Of a DNA stretch of 39,304 bases, positions 8,126-15,213 are shown piece by piece; within the stretch, counting starts at the first letter, position 1, and every line of letters begins with the position of its first letter. The stretch spans positions 1 to 39,304 of the forward strand of contig JABSPM010000031.1 in the NCBI GenBank assembly GCA_013215095.1, written 5' to 3'. The translations under genes were made by a program, and so were the position numbers. Origin of the DNA: Flavobacteriaceae bacterium (GTDB taxonomy: Bacteria > Bacteroidota > Bacteroidia > Flavobacteriales > Flavobacteriaceae). The notes under the pieces are model-generated. The model was not told where the DNA came from. It did not search any database and was given only the letters and a program-made list of their open reading frames with translations.

Positions 8126-8320
8126 AATCGGAAAATTTTAAAATCTAAGAATATTTACGCTTCAAAATTTCCTCCAGCATTTGAATTTGATTTACATATT
8201 GACGATTTAATAGGCGCTGGTATTGAGATCGAAAGGTTTAACCTTGAAGCAATTATCATTTAACCAACTGACAAACAAAAGATTAAAAACATCAAAATCG
8301 AAATAAAAAACTTTGGTTAA
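8126..8320 (+). pseudogene. Gene remnant, conserved hypothetical C-terminal fragment
   Basis: One frame reads SKNIYASKFPPAFEFDLHID, then DLIGAGIEIERFNLEAIII, meets TAA at 8261-8263, and continues in frame as PTDKQKIKNIKIEIKNFG to a second TAA at 8318-8320. The FPPAFEFDLHIDDLIG...GIEIERF block resembles a conserved segment in small flavobacterial hypothetical proteins (HAD-like by my recollection, unverified). There is no start codon, and the internal stop confirms decay. The attC-like repeat begins 3 nt after the final stop, the arrangement expected of an integron cassette. Confidence 0.5.
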
Positions 8321-8323
8321 TCT

Positions 8324-8414
8324 GCTAGTTAACTGCCCTAAAACAACCTTTAGCGCTTCACTATGATTAAGTGTTTGAAGTGTTTTCAGAGCAAAATCTG
8401 AATATGGTGTTAGC
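8324..8414 (+). repeat. Foldable repeat, attC-like (copy 2)
   Basis: GCTA (8324-8327) can pair with TAGC (8411-8414). Inside are GCTTCACT with AAGTG and GAAG, and CAGA with TCTG. It shares TGCTAGTYAA at its start, GCGCTTCA (8353-8360, 29 nt in; 26 nt in copy 1) and TTAGC at its end with the element at 1191-1252. It lies between a degraded gene and the intact hydrolase gene. The canonical GTTRRRY core of known attC sites is not evident. Confidence 0.45.
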
Positions 8415-8428
8415 TAAAACCCAATTAC

Positions 8429-8436
8429 TATATTTG
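8429..8436 (+). promoter_or_regulatory. -7 box candidate upstream of the hydrolase
   Basis: TATATTTG fits TANNTTTG and lies 68 nt before the chosen start of the isochorismatase-family gene. No TTG stands 19-20 nt upstream, so support is partial. Confidence 0.35.
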
Positions 8437-8503
8437 AACTCAACCTATACTATGAATATGTGTAATGGTACTCATATTTGTTTGTGATAAACAATTAAAA
8501 CTA

Positions 8504-9070
8504 ATGACTCTAAAAGAACAAAATACAGCCTTAATTTTAATTGACATTCAAAAAGGTTTTGATGATGAAAACTATTGGGGAGGAAATAGGAATAATAAAA
8601 ACGCTGAAAAAAATTCTGCCATAATACTGAAAAAGTGGCGAGAATTAAATCTACCCGTGTTTCATAGTGTTCATAGTTCTCAAAATCCTATTTCAAGATT
8701 GCACGAATCGCATCCTGGCTTTGAAATAAAAGATGAAGTAAAACCCATTGAGGGAGAACCCGTTATTAAAAAAAATGTGAATAGTGCTTTTATTGGAACT
8801 AATTTAAAAGAAAGACTGGATAATCAAGGAATTCATACATTAGTCATTATTGGACTAACTACCAATCATTGTGTCTCCACAACCACCAGGATGTCTGGGA
8901 ATTTTGGATTTGACACTTTGGTAATATCCGATGCTACTGCAACATTTGACCGAATCGGAATAAATGGAGAACGTTTTGAGGCAGAACTTATTCACCAAAC
9001 GACTTTAGCAAATTTGAACAACGAATTTGCCAAAGTAATTAATACAGAAAAACTACTTGAATTACTATAA
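8504..9070 (+). CDS. Cysteine hydrolase, isochorismatase family
   Basis: Starting at the internal ATG 8504 (MTLKEQNTALILIDIQKGF) gives a 188-residue protein that begins just before the conserved core; an ATG at 8465 would add 13 unconserved residues. The catalytic triad is visible: Asp14 (LIDIQ), Lys90 (KKNVNSAF) and Cys123 (LTTNHCVSTT). The family hydrolyses amides or enol ethers, for example nicotinamide, biuret, isochorismate or N-carbamoyl compounds; the substrate is not predictable. It sits between an attC-like repeat and a weak hairpin region, so it may be a cassette-borne or transferred gene. It is the only intact gene in this accessory stretch. No partner gene is adjacent. Confidence 0.88.
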   Translation: MTLKEQNTALILIDIQKGFDDENYWGGNRNNKNAEKNSAIILKKWRELNLPVFHSVHSSQNPISRLHESHPGFEIKDEVKPIEGEPVIKKNVNSAFIGTNLKERLDNQGIHTLVIIGLTTNHCVSTTTRMSGNFGFDTLVISDATATFDRIGINGERFEAELIHQTTLANLNNEFAKVINTEKLLELL

Positions 9071-9109
9071 AACGACAGCAATAACTTGTAATTCATAGTG
9101 CCCGCATTG

Positions 9110-9157
9110 CAACAAATAAACATAACGTTACTAATAACTAATTCATGTTTGCCGTTG
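9110..9157. repeat. Weak imperfect hairpin after the hydrolase
   Basis: CAAC (9110-9113) can pair with GTTG (9154-9157), and AAACAT (9118-9123) with ATGTTT (9145-9150), across small internal loops. This nested layout is similar in shape to the two attC-like repeats but shares no clear sequence with them. It may be chance in AT-rich DNA. Confidence 0.2.
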
Positions 9158-9312
9158 ACATAAGCTAATGTATTATTGATATAGGGATACATTGGTTTTG
9201 GGTTGACCTGCGACTTCAGTCCATTGTACGGCAGCATTAAATAGACTTTACTTATACTATCTTAAAAACACTTAAATTAAACCTTTACATTTGTAGTATT
9301 TATACTAATTTT

Positions 9313-9985
9313 ATGCCCATGAATGCATCTGATAATCGTTTTAGAGAATTTGAAACCTTTGAGGAGCTATCTCCCATTGACACAGAATCTTATTCTTGAG
9401 TATTTAAAAAAGCCTCTTCTTGTCTACAAATATCTCTTTAAAACCAATCCAACAACATACTTTTGGCAGTTATTGATTATTGCTGGCGCAATTAATGGAC
9501 TAGAAAAAGGACTAAACCGCATTACAACTTTTGACGGCAATGCTATAACCATAATAGTAATAGCTGTTCTTTTAGGCTTCACTTTAGGGTGGCTATCCTA
9601 CTTTATTAGTGCTGGGATATTACACCTTTTTGGAGCTGCCTTTCTTGGAGGTAAAGCCACAGCCAAAGACTTTAGAGTTGTAATTGCTTGAGCAAATATC
9701 CCATCCATGTTTACCATTTTATTTACCGTTTTTCCATACCTGTTATATGGTGTAAAAATCAACAGTTCTTCTCCACCTCATATCACTGAAAAAGAAAGCT
9801 ATGTCATTGCAGGCTTAGCTATTACTACTATAGGTTTTATGCTTTGGTCTTTTGTTTTAAATGTTATAGGTACGATGTATATTCAGAACTTTGGGATAGG
9901 CAAAGCACTAGCTAACATTCTTATCCCAGCAATTGTTTTTGTCGCCATTATATACATATCTTTTGGCAGGCTATTAGGTCTTTAA
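9313..9985 (+). pseudogene. YIP1-family membrane protein, broken
   Basis: Three pieces make up one YIP1-like protein. The N-terminal piece starts at ATG 9313 (MPMNASDNRFREFETFEELS) and runs to TGA 9397-9399. A +1-type frame change near 9380-9395 leads into LILEYLKKPLLVYKYLFKTN and two membrane segments. The second frame meets TGA at 9689-9691 (RVVIA stop ANIPSMF), where a Trp codon TGG would fit, and then reads on to 9985 through three more membrane segments ending FGRLLGL. Five hydrophobic spans with a short N-terminal acidic tail is normal for this family, whose bacterial role is unclear. Two independent lesions suggest real decay rather than one sequencing error. A TACATTTG box at 9286-9293 may be its old promoter. 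The last 4 bp overlap the convergent dipeptidase gene. Confidence 0.75.
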
Positions 9986-10656
9986 TTCACCTCAAAATCA
10001 AAGTATGTTTTTGGGTAAGGCTCTCCTAGTAAGGTAAAATGCCACCATTCTTTTGAATAGTTTCTAAAGCCATGTTTTCGCATAATGGTTTGTAACAACA
10101 TTCTATTGGCGCGCTGTTGTGCAGTAAGATTAGTATTGGAAACCCAAGATGCTTTCCCAAAAAAATCAAAACAACTTCCCATATCTAAGGGTTCACAACT
10201 TGAAGCGTCCACTAAGGTAACGTCTAGAGTACTTCCCCGACTGTGGCCAGATCTAGAAGCAATATATTCTTCCTTAAAAAGATTACGCTTGGCTACTTCG
10301 GGATAAAATTGTTGTTTACATATCGTATCATTAAAATCCTTTGCCCATTTGATAAAATGATTTACGGCTTGCTGTGGCCTATAACTATCATAAATCATTA
10401 CTGATAAGTTATAAGGCATCAATTCATCCTGAACATGTTTTAAGGCATTTGCTGCAGGTTCAGATAAAATAGCTACATTTCTCTGGTAACCTTCTATGGG
10501 AGCACCCACAAAATTATTACATCCAAAATATCGCAGTTCTACTTTAATACTTGGAATATTATCCTTTACATAAACAAAACCTTTTGGCAATTGCGAAAAA
10601 GAAAATTGTGAAAGCAAAACACCAATTGCAATCACATATTTTTGTATCTGCTGCAT
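9982..10656 (-). CDS. D-Ala-D-Ala dipeptidase (VanX-like, M15D)
   Basis: The 224-residue protein has a signal peptide (residues 1-21, cleavage near FSFSQ) and the M15D zinc-peptidase pattern. SRSGHSRGSTLDVTL supplies His138 and Asp145, KEWWHF supplies Glu203 (catalytic base) and His206, and the Arg of SYRPQQA (Arg93) corresponds to the conserved VanX arginine. Such exported housekeeping enzymes cleave D-Ala-D-Ala from peptidoglycan turnover in the periplasm. There is no reason to infer vancomycin resistance because vanH, vanA and regulators are absent. It overlaps the convergent YIP1 pseudogene by 4 bp, sharing TTAA at the stops. Long gene-free DNA lies upstream, so it is probably transcribed alone. 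Confidence 0.92.
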   Translation of the reverse strand: MQQIQKYVIAIGVLLSQFSFSQLPKGFVYVKDNIPSIKVELRYFGCNNFVGAPIEGYQRNVAILSEPAANALKHVQDELMPYNLSVMIYDSYRPQQAVNHFIKWAKDFNDTICKQQFYPEVAKRNLFKEEYIASRSGHSRGSTLDVTLVDASSCEPLDMGSCFDFFGKASWVSNTNLTAQQRANRMLLQTIMRKHGFRNYSKEWWHFTLLGEPYPKTYFDFEVN

Positions 10657-10997
10657 ATTAGCTAATTTAGGAAAAATATACGAATATCATTATTTACTAC
10701 AGAAGAATCTTTGCATGCCACCAGCCAAAATACGCATTGACAACATTCACCAAAATACAAGTCATTATAAAAGACAACTGACACTCCCAAAACTTCACAA
10801 ATAGCATTTTCTACTTGAAAATACCGTAAAAGAAAAAGACGATTGTTTCTTTATATAAATTAGAAAATGAAAGCATAGCCATAGCTAAGTTTTTTTAATA
10901 TTTAAAGATAAAGCAGTAAAGAGCGTTTTATTCAGCTAATTCCGAAAAGAACAAAACGTATTAAAAAGAAGATGACCTTAACATTAGGAATAATAAC

Positions 10998-11132
10998 AAA
11001 AAAAGCCGAGTTCCCTCAAACTCGGCCTTTATCATTTGCATTTAATTCATGTCTAGATTTAGGTTCTCAACATCAACAAAATAATGCAAACAAACTAATT
11101 AATCCATTGATCTAAAAACTATTTTTTAAGAA
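10998..11132 (-). ncRNA. Candidate small RNA with terminator
   Basis: On the minus strand a TATATTTG box (plus positions 11138-11145) precedes about 135 nt with no open frame. The stretch ends in a perfect 8-bp GC-rich stem (GCCGAGTT 11005-11012 with AACTCGGC 11019-11026, 6-nt loop) followed by seven T residues on the minus strand. A promoter box, a short non-coding stretch and a terminator are the usual layout of a bacterial sRNA. The -33 TTG is not in place, so transcription is inferred. No adjacent gene needs this terminator. Confidence 0.45.
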
Positions 11133-11498
11133 CACTTCAAATATAGAAGATAAATTCAAATAATCGTTAAAAAACATTATTTATTCGATGAAATACACTT
11201 TTCTTTAACATTTAGTCGAAAAATAAACCGATTTACTGTAAAACAGGACTACTAATATTAATGAGAACTATACTCAAAAAAGTTAAATATATTTTCAAAT
11301 TTACTGTAAATTAGTCTGACGCCATATTTCAGCCCTTAAAAAAGTCATAAATATGATATACCCCACCTAAGTAACTTAACTTTTAATTCCAAAGAAACAG
11401 GAACTGATATTTAATCTAATCGATATAACAGCTCAGATTTAATACTTGGCTTTTGGTCTAACTGGGTATAATTTTCTAACAAAGTAACACGTCATATG

Positions 11499-11663
11499 TT
11501 ATACCAGTTCTTCTGTTAAATTACACATTAGAAAAATGATGGTTTTTTATGTTAGATAAAAAAGAAAAATCAGTCATAGACTTAGTTAAAAGTTATTTTT
11601 ATTTTGAAAGACACCCCAAAAAGCGCATTTTAATTGAGTAATTTAGGAGTAGAGATGATATTA
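11499..11663. mobile_element. MITE-like repeat, copy 1 (165 bp)
   Basis: It begins TTATACCAGTTCTTCTG and ends GGAGTAGAGATGATATTA. Internal blocks GTTAAATTAC, CATTAGAAAAATGATG, GTTAGATAAAAAAG and TTTTAATTGAGTAATTTAGG recur at 14637-14742. This copy carries about 59 extra bases after GTTAGATAAAAAAG. The two ends form imperfect terminal inverted repeats of about 26 bp. There is no transposase, so any mobility would depend on a gene elsewhere. Confidence 0.7.
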
Positions 11664-11692
11664 TATAACATCAAAACCAATTTATAAATACA

Positions 11693-11718
11693 AAAAGCAT
11701 CTCAATTGAGATGCTTTT
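11693..11718. terminator. Palindromic bidirectional terminator
   Basis: GCATCTCAA (11697-11705) and TTGAGATGC (11706-11714) form a perfect palindrome flanked by AAAA and TTTT. It would act in either direction, although the loop must open from the palindrome centre. It lies 135 bp before the SPFH gene and 30 bp after the MITE-like repeat, with no obvious gene of its own to end. Confidence 0.5.
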
Positions 11719-11852
11719 CTACTACTAACCAACCAAAATATATTAACTTCTGTAGTATTTTGAAGCAATACACTTTCACAATAGCAACTACTGTGCCAAA
11801 AAAACAAATATGAAATTAATTTTGTCTAATAAAATTATTTCAATATCATATC

Positions 11853-12713
11853 ATGACTCAAGAAAAAACAATCACGCCCGCAAATGGATATTTAATGCTA
11901 TCTGTATGCCTTATATTATTTACGCTAAGTGTTTTTATGGTTATAGCACAAGAAATTTATTGGTTTATTTTAGGTATTTTGACCTCTATTTTTATAGCCA
12001 TTGGATTTATAATGGTCCAACCCAACAATTCTAGGGTATTACTCCTATTTGGAAAATACGCTGGTACAATCAAACAAAATGGATTCTATTGGGTAAATCC
12101 TTTTTTCTCTAAACATAAGATATCATTACGAGCAATCAACTTTGACAGTGAACGCTTAAAAGTTAATGATAAGCTTGGTAACCCAATTATGATTAGCACC
12201 ATTCTAGTTTGGCGCGTATATGACACCTACAAGGCTGCTTTTGATGTAGACAATTACGAAAACTTTGTACGCGTACAAACCGATGCTGCCGTAAGAAAAC
12301 TGGCGAGTATGTATCCGTATGACAATTTTGCTGATGATGGTCATGAAGAAGACACCACGCTGCGCTCTAGTGTTAATGAAGTCAGTGAAGCTTTAGAAAA
12401 AGAAATTGAAGAACGCCTATCCATTGCTGGAATTGAAGTACTCGAAGCCCGTATTGGATATCTTGCATATGCCCAAGAAATTGCCAATGCTATGCTTAAA
12501 CGCCAACAAGCTATAGCGATTGTCGCAGCACGACATAAAATTGTAGAAGGCGCTGTAAGCATGGTAGAAATGGCGTTAGCCGAACTAAACAAAAAAGAAC
12601 TCTTAGAATTAGACGAAGAACGCAAAGCTGCAATGGTAAGTAACTTAATGGTTATTCTTTGCGGTGATAAAGATGCTTCTCCTGTATTAAATACGGGCAC
12701 ATTACAGCATTAA
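11853..12713 (+). CDS. SPFH/Band 7 domain membrane protein
   Basis: The 286-residue protein has two N-terminal hydrophobic segments (about 14-32 and 36-56) followed by an SPFH domain: NSRVLLLFGKYAGTIKQNGFYWVNPF (about 59-84), then NFDSERLKVNDKLGNPIMIS and the VWRVYD/YKAAFDV segment. A helical region rich in Glu and Ala (about 180-255) follows, as in stomatin/prohibitin-like proteins that oligomerise on membranes. A plausible role is a membrane scaffold or chaperone. In flavobacteria an SPFH gene is often followed by a tiny Arc-type regulator; here that regulator is the fourth gene, with DUF1648 and hydrolase genes between. ATG 11853 is the only start that retains the first membrane segment. 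Confidence 0.88.
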   Translation: MTQEKTITPANGYLMLSVCLILFTLSVFMVIAQEIYWFILGILTSIFIAIGFIMVQPNNSRVLLLFGKYAGTIKQNGFYWVNPFFSKHKISLRAINFDSERLKVNDKLGNPIMISTILVWRVYDTYKAAFDVDNYENFVRVQTDAAVRKLASMYPYDNFADDGHEEDTTLRSSVNEVSEALEKEIEERLSIAGIEVLEARIGYLAYAQEIANAMLKRQQAIAIVAARHKIVEGAVSMVEMALAELNKKELLELDEERKAAMVSNLMVILCGDKDASPVLNTGTLQH

Positions 12714-12843
12714 ACTATAAAAATAAATCACTCTCCTGCTTTTGATTATTAAAGCAATACATCATCAAAGCATATTGAAACCTAATGCTAAATATATATA
12801 ATAAAAGACTGATTTAACTCTACAACACTATAAATCGATAATT

Positions 12844-13341
12844 ATGAATAGGCCCAAAATAAAAGTTCCACTACAACAATTAGATATTGCTTTAGAATTC
12901 ACAACTTTAAGTTTATTAGTACTGACTTGCGCTTTCGTAATTTTTAATTATCCAAATTTAACAGAAACAATTCCTACTCATTTTAATGCTTCTGGCGTAG
13001 CGGATAACTTTAGTCACAAATCCAGTATTTTCATTATTTTAGGCATAAGTATAGGTATTTATATCTTACTTCTTACAGCAAACAAGTTCCCGCATCTTCA
13101 CAATTACATGGTAAATATAACCGAAGAAAATGCCTTAAAAAACTACCGAATTAGCACTAGAATTTTACGCGGTGTCAATTTGTTTTCAATTGCAATCATG
13201 AGCTACGTCACATATATAATGATAACAAGCAGTAAAAGAAATGTGTTTGAAATTGAAAAATGGATTTTACCTGCAATTTTAGGGTTTAGTATAATTTTTT
13301 CAATCGTCTGCTTTATCTATATTAGAAAAATGAACACCTAA
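12844..13341 (+). CDS. DUF1648 domain membrane protein
   Basis: The 165-residue protein has four hydrophobic spans (about 18-38, 60-78, 112-128, 140-159). The DUF1648 signature IPTHFNASGVADNFSHKSSIF lies in the first loop (about 42-62). Bacillus SdpI-type immunity/signalling proteins share this domain, but this protein lacks their additional spans, and the domain alone does not fix a function. It lies 130 bp after the SPFH gene and 6 bp before the alpha/beta hydrolase, so it probably heads or belongs to an operon with the hydrolase and the Arc-like gene. Confidence 0.8.
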   Translation: MNRPKIKVPLQQLDIALEFTTLSLLVLTCAFVIFNYPNLTETIPTHFNASGVADNFSHKSSIFIILGISIGIYILLLTANKFPHLHNYMVNITEENALKNYRISTRILRGVNLFSIAIMSYVTYIMITSSKRNVFEIEKWILPAILGFSIIFSIVCFIYIRKMNT

Positions 13342-13347
13342 AATATC

Positions 13348-14283
13348 ATGATTAGACTTATAATTTTCATAATTACAATCATCAGTAATCATGTTTTTGG
13401 TCAAACCCACATTTCTATAGAAGAATATCTCATTTGGAATGATAGTATACAATTACCAGGAACATTGACTTATGATAATACTTTGAATAAACAACCACTT
13501 GTTATTTTTATTCAAGGCTCTGGAAATCCTGATAGACATGGAAATCAATTACAAATGGGAATCAAAGCTAACTATATCAAAATACTTAGAGACAGCTTAA
13601 ATCAAAAAGGTATAGCGTTCTATAGTTTTGACAAACGAAATGTAACTAAAGCCAACATAAAATATTTACTTCAAAGCATGACCTTTGAAGAGTTAATAGA
13701 AGATGTAAAAGCAACACTATCACATTTTAAAAATGACTCTCGTTTTAACAGCCTAACTTTGATTGGACATAGCCAAGGTTCATTAGTTGGTATGTTGGCT
13801 ATAACTGAAGATGTGGAGAACTACATTTCCTTAGCAGGGTTGGGAGAACCTATGGACAACACATTAGTAACTCAGCTTTCAAATCAAAATAAAGAACTTG
13901 CTGAAATTGCAAAACAACACATAAAAGAACTAAAAAAAACTGGAACAATTAAAGAGATTCACCCATTTTTAATCTCTATTTTTGCAAAACCTAATCATGA
14001 ATTTTTAAACTCTTATTTTAAATTTGACCCCACAGAAGAAATACAAAAGGTTAAAACTCCAATTTTAATTTTAAATGGAACTAAAGACTTACAAGTTCCT
14101 GCTAGTCATGCGCAACATTTGCATGAAGCTAATCCAAAATCGGAATTGGTTATTATAAAGCACATAAATCATGTACTTAAACAAATTGAAAAAGCTGCAG
14201 ATAATATGCCATCGTATTATACCGACAGTTTTCCTTTAGCTGAAAATTTAGTCGAAACGATTGCAAATTTCATAACACAGTAA
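13348..14283 (+). CDS. Exported alpha/beta hydrolase
   Basis: The 311-residue protein starts with a signal peptide (about 1-18, ending NHVFGQ). The hydrolase fold shows IQGSG (oxyanion hole region, about 55-59), the nucleophile elbow LIGHSQGS with Ser142, an acid candidate Asp247 (LILNGTKDLQVP) and His275 (KHINHV). This matches periplasmic esterase or peptidase-like members of Bacteroidota (dienelactone hydrolase/prolyl oligopeptidase related). The natural substrate is unknown. It is tightly packed between DUF1648 (6 bp) and the Arc-like gene (1 bp), which indicates one transcript. The insertion of this pair between SPFH and Arc-like genes is unusual compared with their common direct adjacency. 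Confidence 0.87.
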   Translation: MIRLIIFIITIISNHVFGQTHISIEEYLIWNDSIQLPGTLTYDNTLNKQPLVIFIQGSGNPDRHGNQLQMGIKANYIKILRDSLNQKGIAFYSFDKRNVTKANIKYLLQSMTFEELIEDVKATLSHFKNDSRFNSLTLIGHSQGSLVGMLAITEDVENYISLAGLGEPMDNTLVTQLSNQNKELAEIAKQHIKELKKTGTIKEIHPFLISIFAKPNHEFLNSYFKFDPTEEIQKVKTPILILNGTKDLQVPASHAQHLHEANPKSELVIIKHINHVLKQIEKAADNMPSYYTDSFPLAENLVETIANFITQ

Positions 14284-14284
14284 A

Positions 14285-14455
14285 ATGGCAAAAAAGAAAG
14301 CTTTCGCATTGCGAATTAATGAAGAGATGTTAAGCGCTATTGAAAAATGGGCTGCCGATGAATTCCGCAGTACCAATGGCCAAATTGAATGGATGCTTAT
14401 GCAGAGTTTGAAAAATGCCAAAAGAACACCTAGCCCCCGTAAAAATAAATCCTAA
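14285..14455 (+). CDS. Arc-like ribbon-helix-helix DNA-binding protein
   Basis: This is a 56-residue protein, too short for most gene tracks. It reads MAKKKAFALRINEEMLSAIE, then KWAADEFRSTNGQIEWMLMQ and a basic tail. The strand (KAFALRI), helix (EEMLSAIEKWAADEF), RSTNGQIEWML layout is the ribbon-helix-helix fold of Arc-family repressors. It starts 1 bp after the hydrolase stop, so it is co-transcribed. A local regulator of the SPFH-DUF1648-hydrolase cluster is a reasonable inference, though no operator palindrome was identified. Confidence 0.88.
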   Translation: MAKKKAFALRINEEMLSAIEKWAADEFRSTNGQIEWMLMQSLKNAKRTPSPRKNKS

Positions 14456-14636
14456 AATATTTTTAATGTATTTGCCTAGTTACTTTTCTATTTGATATTA
14501 TAATTAAGCAACACATTACATCAAAATTACTAATCTATTCTTTAATATTCATCATAGTGATTTAGTTTACAGTCGAGAATCAAAAATTTGCATCAAAAGT
14601 TACCTGAAGCGCTCTTGAGCATCTCCAATCAAAACC
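14456..14636. other. Short intergenic stretch before the second MITE-like copy
   Basis: No gene or clear hairpin; AT-rich DNA between the Arc-like gene and the repeat. Confidence 0.5.
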
Positions 14637-14742
14637 TTATACCAGTTCTTCTGTTAAATTACGCATTAGAAAAATGATGATTTTTTGCGTTAGATAAAAA
14701 AGTGCGTTTTAATTGAGTAATTTAGGAGTAGAGATGGTATTA
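14637..14742. mobile_element. MITE-like repeat, copy 2 (106 bp)
   Basis: It begins TTATACCAGTTCTTCTG and ends TAGGAGTAGAGATGGTATTA. Comparing the left 26 bp with the reverse complement of the right 26 bp gives about 20 matches (for example TATACCA against ATACCAT and AAATTAC against AAATTAC), an imperfect terminal inverted repeat. The core contains GATGATTTTTTGCGTTAG. It is the shorter of the two copies. The outer TA bases could be a duplicated TA target, which is not proven. Confidence 0.7.
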
Positions 14743-15213
14743 GAGGGATATTTCACACTCCAAACTAAATGAATTGCTCTAATTCTAAACTGTATATCCA
14801 GTGATCATCTAATGCCTCATTTAACAAAAGTAAATAGTTGTATAAACTAAAGCAAAATGCAATAAATCCAGTAGTTTTTACTAAATTTCAATCCGATAAA
14901 CTATAATAGCAGGAACTCCCAGACCCTTATCCTAAGACCTAAAGTTGACTTATAGCATAGTGATATGACATTACATTTAATTAAGAACATTATTTTAGAC
15001 TACTTTTATACAGTATCGTAAGCAGTATGACAACTTCAGTATTAACCTTAGATTGCAATTGAGATTTAGATTATTATCAGATTTATTTGTAGTTTACAAC
15101 GATAATTACTTTACGGATAATATATTTGCACCTAGGGTAATGTCACTTAATGTAAAACTTATCTATTGGCTCAACATATAAGTCAGCAACTAACTTAATA
15201 AACTCATACAGAT
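14743..15213. other. Upstream region of the DUF819 gene
   Basis: No gene visible. TATATTTG at 15121-15128 matches the -7 box of Bacteroidota promoters and would give a leader of roughly 80 nt. No TTG lies at the 19-nt spacing. The remainder shows nothing interpretable. Confidence 0.45.

Larger units (their letters stand above)
10657..11852. other. 1.2-kb stretch without protein genes
   Basis: No convincing coding frame on either strand. It contains a strong minus-strand terminator with a possible small RNA (10998-11132), one MITE-like repeat (11499-11663), and a perfect palindrome with A and T tails (11693-11718). The pieces 10670-10997 and 11170-11490 show nothing I can interpret. Confidence 0.6.

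Noticed and set aside
9110-9240. Possible third attC-like site
   Set aside because: The pairing is weak and shares no motif with the two better repeats; recorded only as a low-confidence hairpin.
9982-10656. Vancomycin resistance (vanX) gene
   Set aside because: No vanH, vanA or regulatory genes nearby; a signal peptide and context fit a housekeeping peptidoglycan-recycling dipeptidase.
12844-14455. Toxin-immunity or antiphage system
   Set aside because: DUF1648 occurs in SdpI-like immunity proteins and Arc-type proteins can be antitoxins, but no toxin or nuclease is present and the hydrolase is exported.
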